Positions 35,969 through 47,936 of a DNA stretch of 64,000 nucleotides are shown piece after piece; within the stretch, counting starts at the first letter, position 1; each line of letters starts with the position of its first letter. The notes beneath the pieces were generated by a model. That model saw only the letters and a list, made by a program, of their open reading frames with translations, did not search any database and had not been told where the DNA came from. A program made the position numbers and the translations under genes. The DNA comes from Cunninghamia lanceolata (lineage: Eukaryota; Streptophyta; Pinopsida; Cupressales; Cupressaceae): contig BSBN01000140.1 in the NCBI GenBank assembly GCA_027924645.1, forward strand, positions 5,834,501 to 5,898,500. Direction: 5' to 3'.

Positions 35969-36858
35969 TGATGCAGAGGTAGGAGGACTAAAACTATCCT
36001 CAATAACATTAACAAATCAAAAAACTAATACAATTGCTTTTCTTAGATTGAAGATAACATTAATACAGACTTTTCATCCAATTTTCATGAAGATCCAATG
36101 GTAGGAGAGCAAGTTATGACTCTTTTCCCAAAACTACAAACCCTAGGCAGCATTCAGACCTGCCCTCACCAAAAATGCCATAACTTATTCAAATATTAAT
36201 AAAATTTGATGCAACAAAAAGAAATGGAAAGTATACTCAATACTCTTTCCAACCATATATGGCTTGATCCTGTATATGTCCGTACAAAACCGTACCAAAT
36301 GCTGCAACAGGACTGTTGCAGGGAAAATCAGAAAATTACAGTCCATAAAACACTCATATCTTTCACAAAAATAAATAAAAATGCATGGGACAAGAAGAAA
36401 ATGGAAGGTGGTTGAAGGATATAACATTTTAAATCCATTAAACATCCATTCAATTCTATACAGGGCTGTGCAATAGCAAAAGACAGCAAATTTCTGAAGG
36501 AAAATATAGGAAAACATTGTTTTTTCTCATTCCATGCTCAAATCTTCAACCACCCACGAATTCTTCATAGTTACAAGGCCTTTTAAAGGTATTAAAACAT
36601 GTCTCTTTAGTTCATAACTGATTTGGAGCAAACCAAGAGTCAAATGACTCTTCACCTTCCAACTTTGCATCTTTTTTCCAATTTTACATTGACAACCTTT
36701 ACATGGTTTGCAATATTTTGCATTTTTGAAACTCCTAATGACCTAAACACATAAAAATGACTTGATGGACCTCAATACAATGATGAATCATTACAATATT
36801 GGATCATTTTAATCAAACTCTTATGGAAGTCTCAGTTTGTCAAGGTGCTCCTGCACCA
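35969..36858 (-). repeat. LTR (left) of the nested short element
   Basis: Plus-strand ends tgatgcagagg and ctcctgcacca, that is TG...CA in either orientation. Nearly identical to 37,465-38,354. In element orientation this is the 3' LTR. Confidence 0.88.
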
Positions 36859-37464
36859 TACAACCAACCAACAAAATTTCCAAGTCCCTTGGAAATGTAT
36901 CTGTAACAAAAGTCTCTTTCCTCTGTCTTTATCTTCAATCTTCTCAGCTGCAATCTTCCAATCTATAGAAATGGTGACCAACCAACCAACAAAACAAACT
37001 ACCATTTTCACAGAGCATCCTCAGGCTCCTTCTACTCATATCAGTGGAGTACTCTTCGGGCTGCAACATCAAGTGCTTCTTTAGGTATCTATCTCTCTCA
37101 CTGCTTCACAACAAACCAACTCACCAAACCATTCATCTCACCCAACAATAGATCCTGGTGATGCACTTACCACTCTCTCCTCAGTGGTTTCTCTATGCAT
37201 CCTTCTCCAGCCAAGTCTCTATTGGAGAATGGTCATGACAGACCTCATCTTGTCTGCCCACACACAACCTCAGAAAACATCTTTCTGCAGCTAGATGGAT
37301 AAGCACCTGCAACCAAACAAATGAGCAACACAAAATCCAAAAGGTGTAGATTGCCTCCCTCGGTGATCTATCTACACAATCAAGATCTTCTCGCTCTTCA
37401 CCTGCCTTCTCAGTGACAGGAACAAATACAACACCCAAATCTTTCGCCAGCTCTGATACCAAAA

Positions 37465-38354
37465 TGATGCAGAGGTAGGAGGACTAAAACTATCCTCAAT
37501 AACATTAACAAATCAAAAAACTAATACAATTGCTTTTTTTAGATTGAAGAGAACATTAATACAGACTTTTCATCCAATTTTCATGAAGATCCAATGGTAG
37601 GAGAGCAAGTTATGACTCTTTTCCCAAAACTACAAACCCTAGGTAGCGTTCAGACCTGCCCTCACCAAAAATGCCATAAATTATTCAAATATTAAAACAA
37701 TTTGATGCAACAAAAAGAAATGGAAAGTAGACTCAATACTCTTTCCAACCATATATGGCTTGATCCTGTATATGTCCGTACAAAACCGTACCAAACACTG
37801 CAACAGGACTGTTGCAGGGAAAATCAGAAAATTACAGTCCATAAAACACTCATATCTTTCACAAAAATAAATAAAAATGCATGGGACAAGAAGCAAATGG
37901 AAGGTGGTTGAAGGATATAACATTTGAAATCCATTAGACATCCATTTAGTTCTATACAGGGCTGTGCAATAGCAAAAGACAGCAAATTTCTGAAGGAAAA
38001 TATAGGAAAACATTGTTTTTTCTCATTCCATGCTCAAATCTTCAACCACCCACAAATTCTTCATGGTTACAAGGCATTTTAAAGGCATTAAAACATGTCT
38101 CTTCAGTTCATAACTGATTTGGAGCAAACCAAGAGCCAAATGACTCTTCACCTTCCAACTTTGCATCTTTTTTCCAATTTTACATTGACAACCTTTACAT
38201 GGTTTGCAATATTTTGCATTTTTGAAACTCCTAATGACCTAAACACATAAAAATGACTTGATGGACCTCAATACAATGATGAATCATTACAATATTGGAT
38301 CATTTTAATCAAACTCCTATGGAAGTCTCAGTTTGTCAAGGTGCTCCTGCACCA
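37465..38354 (-). repeat. LTR (right) of the nested short element
   Basis: Same 890-bp sequence as 35,969-36,858 with scattered substitutions and no visible indel. In element orientation this is the 5' LTR, directly followed (leftward) by the primer site complement at 37,449-37,460. Confidence 0.88.
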
Positions 38355-38359
38355 GTCAT

Positions 38360-39011
38360 AGCCTAAGCACAACATTGTGAGAGGTAAAGAAAATTTGGTT
38401 TGCAATTTTAAAAAGTCTTTGCATGTCCTGAAGCAATCTCCTAAGATGTACCAAAAGTTTGATGCCTTTGTGTTGATTTTGGGATTTTTGAGATCAAAAT
38501 CTGATCATTGTGTTTATTATAAGATGGAAAATGATTGTATTCTCATTATTGATTTATATATTGATGATATCCTATCTATTAGGAATAGTAAGAACTTGAT
38601 TTTTGATTTGAAGTCTTAGTTGTCATCATAGTTTGAAATGAAAGATTTAGGAGCAGATAGGTACAATCTAGGAATGGAAATCAGAAGAGACAAGGTAAGT
38701 AGAAACCTTTGGGTGAACCAGAGTAAGTATGTGAATAATGTGTTGGACATATTCAATATGGAAGCTTGTAGACCATTGATTGTTCTTGTTATGTTGGGGA
38801 CAAAGTTATCTGTGGAGGATTGTCCAAAGTTTCCTACTAAGATGGAGGACATGACTAGAGTTCCTTATGCTAGTGCTAATAGCATCTTGATGTATGCTAT
38901 AGTATGTACAAGACTAGACATTGCCCAAGAAGTGGGAGTCCTTAGTCAATTTATGGCTAATCTTATATGGGCACATTGGGATGTAGTGAAGAGAGTGTTT
39001 AGATAACACTA
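38360..39011 (+). pseudogene. Copia A reverse transcriptase, second part
   Basis: Continuation after the nested element: FKKSLHVLKQSPKMYQKFDA, then DHCVYYKMENDCILIIDLYI with the catalytic box YIDDI (about 38,556-38,570). EMKDLGADRYNLGMEI, DMTRVPYASANSILMYAIVC and HWDVVKRVFR follow. The coding then stops at 39,006-39,012, where a second insertion begins. One stop lies between the two halves (after NLIFDLKS). Confidence 0.85.
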
Positions 39012-41020
39012 CTCCCCCTTAAGGTTTGTACATTACATAAATAAAACATATAACAAAACATGTTGATTACACAAAACAAATACACATTCTTGAGAAGACT
39101 TTTCTTTGAAGAAAAAATCTTGAATTAGGTGGATCTTCATCAAGTTTCCTCATAACCCTCAAAAGGGTGTAGTTCCTAGATTACCACGTCCCCAAACTCC
39201 TAAATCATAGATCCCCTAAATTATTAGACAACAATCCATGCTGATCCACCCACAATACTCCATCAAATTGTCTCATGGCCCTTAGAAGGGTATAATTCCC
39301 CAAATCACAGACTCTTGAACTATCTAGACAATAATCCATATTGAATTCACCAAATCCCTTCTTGTCTTCAAAAGTAAACTTCATAATATATGCATTCTTT
39401 AATCCTTTCAGCATAAAAAGAACATATATGAAAACAAAAAAATATGCTTCTCATACAAGAAACTATCTCTAAGAGAGAAGCTATGTTGAGATGAAAAAAT
39501 TCCTCCAAACTCTGGTGCCTCCGACTTCCAATTTGACATTTGTTAGTCCTTACCGTCCAAAAGTAGCACCACAAGAAGTACTACAGTCCTTGAAACACCA
39601 ATCAACACAAATAACATTTTCAAGCATATTTGTAAAGCTCATAATGCAATAGGATGTCAAAATTAACGAAAACATCCATCTGTACATTGTCTTTCCTATT
39701 TCTCCTATAAAAATGAAATATCTCCAATATTACATAAAATGATGTATCACCACTGTACCATTAAACCTTATTTCTCCTTAAATCTCTAGTCACCATAATA
39801 CATGTATTAGAAATATAAATCTCCCACTTATCTCCAATACATAAGACAATAATCCTTTATACATCTTCTTATATCTCCAAGAACAAACAATTTTTTCAAA
39901 GATTTCACACCACCTTTCACAAAACTGCTTAAAACTATGTGCCCATCATTGCCACAACAATTCCAGATACTCTCATTATGCAAGAGAACAAAGAAACACA
40001 CAAGAAAATAAGAATCACCAAAAAACAAGGCTCTGCTTAGAGAAAGCACCATTCACCAAAAAACTACCCATATGAAAAACACCCATACTAGCTCAAGGAA
40101 ATGAAACAAATATATAACCCCTTTGCATAAGCCACTATTTTTGTTTCTTTACTTTTCTTATGTAAAATAAAAGCATAGAATTTTCATGGGCCCACTTAGA
40201 CATTCATACCCCCAACTGTTGTTGTGATAAAAATACTATATAATGGAAACGTTGCTAAAACAATTTCAGCGTATACACGAAGACTTTTAATAGCTCCAAA
40301 TTACTGACTCACCCTCACAAAACTTCATTAAATCTTCAATGCAACATTCATATTCACATGGGGTCGATTTCAAATGTGCATTTCTACTTTTCTTTACCTT
40401 CAAAACACCTTTTTCCTCTTTGAAATGAAACCACACCTTACATGGCTAGAAAATTAGTTAATATAGTCTTCAACACTTCACACCAACATATGGTCTAGTT
40501 GAAGAAAGAAATGGATGCTCAAAATGGAGGAGGATAGACTATTCCCTTCCTATTTTTCTCAAACAATGCCAACACATAACTTTTATCCCTCCTATTTAGT
40601 CTACACTACCTATGATTAAAAATCAATGGTAACCACTTTCAAATGGTTAGCAAAGGCCTTGAAATGACCAAACAATGTTTTTGAGACTTTTCAAACATTT
40701 TAATCATGCCTACACGTCTAGATTTGAACATGAAACAACTCCTTTTATGAATCATTATTCAATCTCCAAATTTGATCATAGAGGAACATGAATAAAACTA
40801 CTCTAATGCCATGTTGGAAAAATTAGATATCAATAAACAAAACACAAATATTAATCATATTATTTATATGGCTATCAAAATATTACAATATGGATTTTTA
40901 TAAAGCCTTTCAAATAGATAAAGTTTCTTAGACCACCATACGTGAATAACTCCCAACTAACTACTAACTAACATAAGTCACTAAGGTTTATTAATGTAAA
41001 CCTTAATAGTCCAATATATA
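39012..41020 (-). mobile_element. Second insertion in copia A, damaged LTR-type element
   Basis: About 2 kb separates the RT end (HWDVVKRVFR) from the RNase H part of copia A. Its left end, ctactcccccttaagg, is a polypurine-tract complement. Near its right end ctctaatgccatgttgga (about 40,800-40,818) resembles the complement of an initiator-tRNA-Met primer site followed by an LTR starting tgttgga and ending near 41,019 (agtcca). That fits a minus-strand element with a right LTR of only about 200 bp and no left LTR. Flanks agata and atata may be the target duplication. The interior has a tandemly repeated coding-like motif (39,160-39,360; on the minus strand NYTLLRAMRQFDG and NYTLLRVMRKLDE). 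Host sequence capture is possible. Confidence 0.45.
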
Positions 41021-41030
41021 ATACCTCGAT

Positions 41031-41510
41031 ATTCATGGATATGTGAACCTTGATTGAGCATGTGACATTGATAGTAGAAGATCCACTAGTGGTTATGTTT
41101 TTACCTTGTTTGATGGTGTTATTAGTTGGATGAGTAAGCAAAAAGCTATAGTCTCTTTGTCCAATATAGAATCATAGTACATGGAAGTAACTCATGCTTG
41201 TAAGGAATCCATTTGGCTTAAGGGATTGTGTTCAGATGCTGGACTTGATGCAAGGATGATTACTATTTGTTGTGATAGTTAGAGTACTATTTGTTTGGTA
41301 AAGAACCCAACCTTCCATGCTAGAATGAAGCATATTGATGTTTAGTTCCATTTTGCACCTGATATGGTGGAAAATGGTAAGGTGAAACTTGAGAAAGTTG
41401 ATACTTTGATGAATTTTGTAGATTCACTGAAAAAGCCTCTAAGTATGGAGAAGTTTAGATGGTGTTCAGAGTCTATGGGCCTCTTGGCCTATAGTAGTTA
41501 AAATCCTATC
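41031..41510 (+). pseudogene. Copia A RNase H, broken
   Basis: GYVFTLFDGVISWMSKQKAI, then YMEVTHACKESIWLKGLCSD, an active-site-type CCDS, and ARMKHIDV followed by a stop and FHFAPDMVENGKVKLEKV, all standard blocks of copia RNase H. It ends before the polypurine tract and 3' LTR. Stops and a deletion at its beginning inactivate it. Confidence 0.8.
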
Positions 41511-41550
41511 TTTCTATTGGCCCTTAAAAGGTGTTCAACAAGTGGAAGAA

Positions 41551-42528
41551 TGTTGGGAATTAAGGTGTATCAACCTTTGCAAATTCATAGCATTGGTATT
41601 TAATTATTTCTTTATTATTTGCCTATATTGTATTTATTTATGCACATGTATCCTATTTTGTCATTTAGTGTGAGGTGGCATGGTGAGTTGTCATCAAACT
41701 TGGAAGGTGACTTGGATGGACATGTCAACATGAGAAAACATAGGCATCCTATACGAGGTGGCATTAATTTTTGATGTGTTGAAATCTTGAGCAATATGTA
41801 AGAAGTTATGACATATGAGGGAATCTATAATATGTAAGAGCTAGAAATAGAATATTCTTATGATAGGTATGGCATGCGTCATAAAGCATCTTTGCATGTT
41901 GAGAAGGCATATCTAGGCACCCAAGTTTGACTATGACAAGCTGTAAAAGAAATATGCTATTGTTAGTCAGTTATGACAGATTCTATGACAACTGTCAGAT
42001 GTGTAAGAGCATCTATCATAGCCTATTCTTGGATGGAGCACCCAAAATTGGGAATGTCAAACTTGCATGTTATGACAGTTGCAAGAGGGTCAAGTGTATG
42101 TTGTACATGTGTCATTGTAGGTATAGATGCATTGGAAAATGGGCCATGTGGCCAAGTTGGCGCCCACTTCTAGAAGCTTCCAAATTTGGCCTTGGTCCTT
42201 TTTGGAGTAGTGTGTATGGTTCATTTGCAAGTAATGTTATGCTATCAAAATTACACTAGACTATCAATAGTGGTGAACTCCTATAAGATCTTAGCTCTGG
42301 AAGTGTATCGTAACCTTCATTGTTTATGGATTAATACATTTGGTTGTGCTTTGGAGTGTAGGGTTTTTCACCCGAAAGGGTTTTCCCCACATATATCTTA
42401 TGTTGTGTGTTTCTTGTACTTGCATGTGATGTTATTTGATCTTCTCTATAATGTAAATCTCATTATTGTAAAACTCTCCTCATTAGATCAGTGTAGGAAG
42501 CGTATTCCACATACCTTGCTTCCTTTCA
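41551..42528 (+). repeat. Copia A 3' LTR (TATA region deleted)
   Basis: About 978 bp, tgttgggaattaagg to gcttcctttca. Compared with the 5' LTR it lacks about 25 bp that include the TATA-like box: here tagaagcttccaaatttggcc leads directly to ggagtagtgtg. Divergence between the two LTRs is clearly larger than in the nested element, so copia A is older. Confidence 0.85.
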
Positions 42529-42895
42529 AGTTTGACTAATACTTTCATGTGATTTTTTCTTCCATTGCCACTATTTGGCCCATGAAGATCTTGCACTCAC
42601 CCACTACTTGGGGAATATGTAGTACTGTAAAAACTATTACATACATTAGGCTTCTAACTTCACTAGCATATAAGACATTATACACATCCCTTTTCTCATC
42701 CCCTATCTTAGAATTAATATGCCACAAACAATTGTATTGACATAAAATAAGAACACATATTGGCTCGTAGTCTTACATCTTAAAATGTTGCAACATAGAG
42801 TTAGCATATTGCTTCTAACTCAACCAAAATCTTCTATTAGGTATATCTCTCTCTATCTTTATTCATATAATGAACTTAGTAGCCTCTAGACCTTT
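42529..42895 (-). pseudogene. Copia D remnant: RT C-terminal part
   Basis: Minus-strand translation gives MKGLEATKF at the right edge, then VLYASEVRSLMYVIVFTVLH and IPQVVGECKIFMG, matching the copia RT/RNase H connection (PYAS.VGSLMYAMVCTRPDI). The other half lies beyond copia B, beginning at 48,843. The element is cut on the left by the copia A LTR; the sequence left of copia A does not continue it, so material is missing. Confidence 0.7.
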
Positions 42896-42900
42896 CATGT

Positions 42901-43829
42901 TGTTAGAAATGAAGACACAACTACTTAAATGGAAATCTAATTCAATTAAGTTTAATGATATTTAACTAATGTATTATAGAATGGAGATTACATCCAAATG
43001 GAAAACCCACTATAGATAAAATATCAAGCATAAAGAACTGAATACAATGACATAGTGCTTACATGGAGAAAACCCTTTTGAGTAAAACCCTCCACTAATA
43101 AAGAGGCACAAGTTTGTATTAATCTGCAAAATATTGTACAATACATCAACTACACAACTCTCTCCACTAGTCTTCAATCCGACAACATTCTTGCAACACT
43201 TGAGTACAGGTAAATTGGTATGCTACAACAATTACATGGAAAAATACTTATAAAAGTATCCTCACACAAATCTAGGTGTTCACTTTCTCTCTCTTGAGAA
43301 TCCCCCAACATGTAAACTTTAAATGTCATCATACATGCATCCTCCATTTGTCAAAAGACACCCATGCAAAGTTAGATGGCCAAGGTCAAGAATAACATCT
43401 TAAAACATCTTATTATTCATCATAACCATCATAGATACCACCAAAGAGTATCTTCCAAAGATTAGTGCCTCGGGCTAAACATAGCAACTTACAACTAATG
43501 AATAGCCATCATATGTGCCAAGTGTCATAGAATCTTATGACAACTTACAGTTGTCATAGATTCTTTACATGCACCCACCAAACATCATGACATGTGTCAT
43601 ATATGCTAAAAATAGAAGATTCTCCCAAGTTGGTGCCTACACTCATTTACTCATGAGTTTTACAATTGCCAGCCATAAATGTCACTCCTTAATTACCTCT
43701 GGCAAATATGGAATTACCATTGCTAGTGAAACTACCTCATTCCCTTATAGGTAATAACAAATTAGAAATAATAAATGGAATAAGTATAATATTAGAAATT
43801 TACAAGGTTAATGGTACCTTATCCTAATA
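42901..43829 (-). repeat. Copia B 3' LTR (left)
   Basis: Begins tgttagaaatgaaga and ends ccttatcctaata on the plus strand; it matches 47,950-48,837 over its length with moderate divergence and small indels. Confidence 0.88.
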
Positions 43830-43859
43830 TTCTCCCACTTGACATTATACATTGTAAAT

Positions 43860-44420
43860 CAACTCATAGGAAATCAAATGAAAATAATCAGGCATTAGAA
43901 ACAAGGACCATGGCCTCTCTGCACTGCACAAACTTCTCTATGCTCACAAGTTTGGTCAATGAATTTGTAACATTCTCTTGAATGTCTATCTTCTTCATCT
44001 CAATCTATCCACTCACACACTAATTCTTGAATAGAGTGATACTAAACATCAACATGCTTAGTTTGAGCATGATTAATAGGATTCTTTGCCAAACAGATAG
44101 CACTCTAGCTATCACAACCAATTTGAATGACCCTGCAATCAAAACCAATACCTGTACATAGTCTTCTCAACCAAATTACCTCGTTAGAGACATTAGTAGT
44201 AGCTGTATACTCTACTTCAGTGGTGGATAAAGCAATTGTGGTTTGCCTCTTACTCATCCAAATCACTACTCCTCCAAACAAAGTAAACACGTAGCCACTA
44301 GTGAACTTGTAACTATTCTACTCACCTGCCCAATCTAAATCAACAAATCCCTATATGTCTAAAGTTTTATCAGCACTATTAGCAATAGAATAAATCAAAC
44401 AACAATCATGAGTACCTGCA
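43860..44420 (-). pseudogene. Copia B RNase H
   Basis: The frame at 44,105-44,290 reads FTLFGGVVIWMSKRQTTIAL, then STTEVEYTA and VIWLRRLCTGIGFD, ending at GCDS before a stop. These are the copia RNase H blocks (SLSTTEAEY.A; EA.WL; DNQSA region). The frame resumes with the ARTKHID-type block in degraded form nearer the LTR. Confidence 0.8.
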
Positions 44421-45470
44421 AGATATTTAAGCACTCTCTTTGAATAATTTCAATGCTGTCTAACAGGGTTAGACATAAATCTACTCAAAGCTCCAATTGC
44501 TTGGGCAATATCTAGCCTAGTGCAAACCATTGCATGCATCAAACTCCCTATAACACTAGCATATGGCACATTAAATATATCCTCAGAATCACCCTCATTC
44601 TTTGGACACATATCTAATGAAATCTTGGTACCAATGGATAAAGAAACTCTAACTAGATTATAGTCCTATAAACTAAATCTATACAAAATGGTATTCACAT
44701 ACTTACTTGATGACAACCAAAGCTTTCTATTACCTCTATCCCTCCTAATCTCTATTCTTCAAATATCTCTAGCAGCTCCAAGATCCTTCATATTGAAAGT
44801 ACCTGAAAGTTTAGCTTTCATCTCACTGATCATACCCTTAGAATTGCTGAAAAATAACATGTCCAACATACAAACCAATGATCAGTATAGAATTATCAAT
44901 ACAATGAATGTACACACAATGACCCTTCTCACTTCTAACAAAACCCAACTTCAACATAAATGAGTCAAACTTTTGATACCACATTTTGGGAGACTAATTC
45001 AAACCATATAGAGACCTCTTTAACCAGCAAACCCAATGTTCTTTCTATTTTACCTCAAAACATGTAGGTTGTTGCATATAGATTTCTTCTTCATGATCTC
45101 CATGAAAGAATACAGTCGTAACATCCATTTGCTCAATCTCCCAATCAAAAGTTGTAGCAATGGATAAAAGAAATATAATAGAAGTTAACTTACCAACATG
45201 ACAGAAAATTTCAGGAAAATCAACTCCCTCTCTTTGGAAGAAGCCCTTAGCTACCACTCTAGCCTTGTACTTCTTCAGTGAATCATCTGCTCAAAACTTC
45301 TTCTTGAAGACCCACTTGCAACCTATGGCCTTTCTTCATTTGGGCAAATGAACAAGATCCTAGGTGTTACAAGAGTCTAAACCCATAATCTCCTCCTGCA
45401 TGGCTAATTGCCAAGACCCACTGTCATCTACATGAATAGCTTCCCTATAGGATCTAGGTTCATTGTTAGT
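44421..45470 (-). pseudogene. Copia B reverse transcriptase, broken
   Basis: On the minus strand, VVAKGFFQREGVDFPEIFCH, then IIFLLSIATTFDWEIEQMDV and TTVFFHGDHEEEIYMQQPTC at 45,045-45,257 are typical RT blocks. Further on come a YGLNxSPKMWYQKFD-type region near 44,990 and the DMxATKR-type block near 44,780. Stops and shifts occur throughout. Confidence 0.78.
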
Positions 45471-45530
45471 ACTTAATAAAGCAAATATACAACAAAAATA
45501 TGGTGGGCTATACCTATCAACTAGATTCTA

Positions 45531-45725
45531 TTATCTTGTGGATCTCCTCAAGGGTGGAGTACGAGTCTCAACTTGTTCTTCTACATGCTCATCTATACCA
45601 ACTTCTTCTATAACAAAAATTTCTTTTTCATTAGAACTACTCAAATCTTCTTCTTCTTCTTCACCCTCCAATCTCTCATTGTGTTCTTCTTGAGGTGAAT
45701 CTTCCTGCTTTAAATCAAAGTGCAC
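45531..45725 (-). pseudogene. Copia B integrase-RT linker, acidic
   Basis: Frame of 64 codons rich in Glu and Asp (RLEGEEEEEDLSSSNEKEIF) ending RTPPLRRSTR, the usual acidic linker between integrase and RT in copia polyproteins, where RRSTR marks the start of the RT segment. Confidence 0.7.
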
Positions 45726-45759
45726 TCTTTTTACCTTTTCTTTTTCTTTTGGCTACTAA

Positions 45760-46980
45760 GTTTTAGAAATAGCTCTAAGTTCCCTAAAAATAACATTTGT
45801 AGAGAAAATATTTTTTTTGGTTAGAGGATCCCAAAGATTATAACCCTTAACATTCTCAATGTATCTAATAAAGATGTGTTTCTACACTTTTAGATCTAAC
45901 TTAGATTGCTTTTCCTTAGGCACATGAACAAAAGCCTCATAGCGAAAAACCCTTAAATGTAAAACAAAATGTTTCTTTCCTATCCACACTTCACAAGGTA
46001 TCGAATCAAGAGACTTACAAGTGGATCTCTTAATCAAGTAGAAAGCTATACACACAACCTCTACTCAAAATCATTTATCCAACTATGAATCACTCAACAT
46101 ACTTCGGGCTCTCTCCATGATTGTTTGGTTTGTCCTTTCTGCAACACAATTCTATTGTAGTGTATACGGAGTTGTCTTTTGTTTGATTATACCTGCATGC
46201 TTACAAAACTCATCAAAGTCCTTAGATCAATATTCCTCTCCATTGTCAGATCATAATATTTTTATCCTTAATCCTGATTGGTTTTCAACTAAGACTTTAA
46301 AGTCCTTAAACTTAGTGAAAACTTCACATTTATGTTTCATAAAATAAATCCATGTAAATATGGATACATCATTAATGAAGGACATAAAATAATGAGATCT
46401 TCTGATAGAGTCATTATCATTATTTGTATGAATAATCTCTAACTTCTCTTTTGCTCTATTGCTTCCTAAAGGAAATGATTTTATGTTTTGTTTACCAAAC
46501 ACACAATGCTCACAAAAATTAAAGTGCTCATCAGAATAAGAAAAACTATCCAACACATCCTTATTCTTAATAATTTTCAAAACATTATTACTAGCATGTC
46601 TCAATCTATGGTGCCACAACATACATGTGTTTTTAGAAGCCTCAAAAACATAAGAGGCATTGTAAATTGTAGTGGCTTCTAGCCTAAACAAGGTTTCTAT
46701 TCTCTTCCACTTCTCTACCACCAAGTTTCCTCTCACCAATTTGCAACCATGCTTATCAAATGTTACATGCATTTCCAAGTCATTCAACTTCAAAACTAAA
46801 ATCAAATTTAGAGCTAATCCAGGAACATGTAAAACACCAGGGAGGGTTTTAATCATCCCATCACTAAAACACAACAATACCTTACCTTTCCCAACTATCA
46901 GATATGTGGAGTTATGCCCCAGGTACACATTGCCTCCATCATACTCTTCATATGTGGGGCCATATGATATGAGCATTAGG
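45760..46980 (-). pseudogene. Copia B protease end, pre-integrase and integrase
   Basis: The longest open segment of the element (46,251-46,976, 241 codons). YGPTYEEYDGGNVYLGHNST follows the protease site. LPGVLHVPGLALNLILVLKL and LWHHRLRHASNNVLKIIKNK come next, then FCEHCVFGKQNIKSFPLGSN (HHCC zinc site) and the start of the integrase core with SFINDVSIFTWIYFMKHK. The core continues leftward in broken frames to about 45,760 (GIIKQKTTPYTLQ.NCVAE-like region at about 46,130-46,200). Confidence 0.8.
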
Positions 46981-47060
46981 AGTCAACCAACCAGTGATCA
47001 TTATAAACAACATTGCATGCAAAAGTAAAATATCTTTACCTACATTTGAGGACTTATTAG

Positions 47061-47840
47061 AAGCATTCTTCCACTATTTCTTTGGGTTTTTGCATTCCTT
47101 CTTCACATCTCCCCTTTTACTGTAGTTCTACCACTTAACTCTGTTCTTCTTCTAAGGATTCTTAGATCTGTCCTTAGACTTGTCTTTGGACCACTTATGA
47201 TCTCCTTTCAGTCCTCTTTCCTTAGACCTTCCCCTGACACTGAGAGAATCCCTTGAATAGCCAAACTCTTCTTCATCAATTCATGTGCCCACAAAAATGC
47301 AACAAGAGCATACATCTTTAGATCTATGAGGTTAGCAGTCATATCAAGGATAACATTCTCCCTGGACTTAGGTAAAGAACAAAGAAGTAAGATACAATTA
47401 TCTTCCTCATTAACTTCAACATCCACAGATGCAAGCTAACTCAACAACAAATTAAAAGAATTTAAATGCCTTGGAACTGATTCACCCTCTTTCATTTTCA
47501 TAGAAAATAGTTTACACTTAAATTAAAGTTCATTTACCATACTTTTGGCTTGTTAGATCTCACCAAAATGTTTCTGCAAGCTATGTATAGTCTCTTCCCT
47601 TACAATATTCAACAAGATAGAATTTGCAAGACACAATCTGATTGTACCTTATGCCTTCTTATCCAGTCTATCCCACTCATCTTGAGAGAAATTGTTAGGT
47701 TTCTTCTCTTTTAGAACAACTAACCACTGGTTTCTTTCATCTAGCAAATCCTCTATTTTCAGCTTCCACAACTCATACTCCATTCCATTGAACTTCTCAA
47801 TGTCCAATTGAGAGATTGATGCAATAGTGGATGCAACCAT
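47061..47840 (-). pseudogene. Copia B gag, broken
   Basis: Starts at 47,840: MVASTIASISQLDIEKFNGM, then YELWKLKIEDLLDERNQWLV and QDEWDRLDKKA before a stop. Later segments include AKSMVNEL, KEGESVPRHLNSFNLLLS and NEEDNCILLLCSLPKSRENV. A Lys-rich part with a degenerate zinc knuckle (NYSKRGDVKKEC) lies near 47,110-47,150. Typical copia gag length and order. Confidence 0.78.
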
Positions 47841-47936
47841 AATATCATCTCAAGATCTACAAAACAAATAGAACCAAATATCCCACCGTAGCTACACAAA
47901 CTTTACACTACCACCCAAGAGTCAAAGTTGGCTAGG

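Larger units (their letters stand above)
35969..38354 (-). mobile_element. Short non-autonomous LTR retrotransposon nested in copia A
   Basis: Element of 2,386 bp. Two LTRs of exactly 890 bp (35,969-36,858 and 37,465-38,354) enclose an internal region of only 606 bp. The target duplication gtcat flanks it (35,964-35,968 and 38,355-38,359). On the plus strand agctctgatacc (about 37,449-37,460) sits before the right LTR. This is the complement of an initiator-tRNA-Met primer site, so the element is in minus orientation. No gag or pol is present. The only internal frame (37,193-37,462, minus) has no recognised motif. By eye the LTRs differ at about 22 positions (roughly 2.5%). It resembles a TRIM/LARD-type element mobilised in trans (inference). 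Confidence 0.88.
31922..42528 (+). mobile_element. Ty1/copia LTR retrotransposon A, interrupted twice
   Basis: Plus-strand element with LTRs at 31,922-32,972 and 41,551-42,528, both beginning tgttgggaatta. An initiator-tRNA-Met primer site follows the first LTR, and a purine-rich tract (caagtggaagaa) precedes the second. Domains run gag, protease, integrase, reverse transcriptase, RNase H, the copia order. It is interrupted in RT by an antisense short LTR element (35,969-38,354) and again at about 39,012-41,020. Flanking 5-mers (atttt left, agttt right) match in four positions, an imperfect target duplication. Element C on the minus strand (57.4-62.4 kb) belongs to the same family. Numerous stops make it defective. 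Confidence 0.9.

Noticed and set aside
36185..36517. Pair of 110-codon minus ORFs (also at 37,681-38,013)
   Set aside because: They are the same stretch in the two LTRs of the nested short element, not a duplicated gene.
39828..40052. Minus ORF resembling a plant F-box-associated protein
   Set aside because: Only a short SRALFFGDS-like word is suggestive. The rest does not fit, so no function is claimed.
45463..45693. Plus-strand Ser-rich ORF
   Set aside because: It is the antisense of the acidic copia B linker (GAA/GAG codons read backwards as Ser/Phe-rich).
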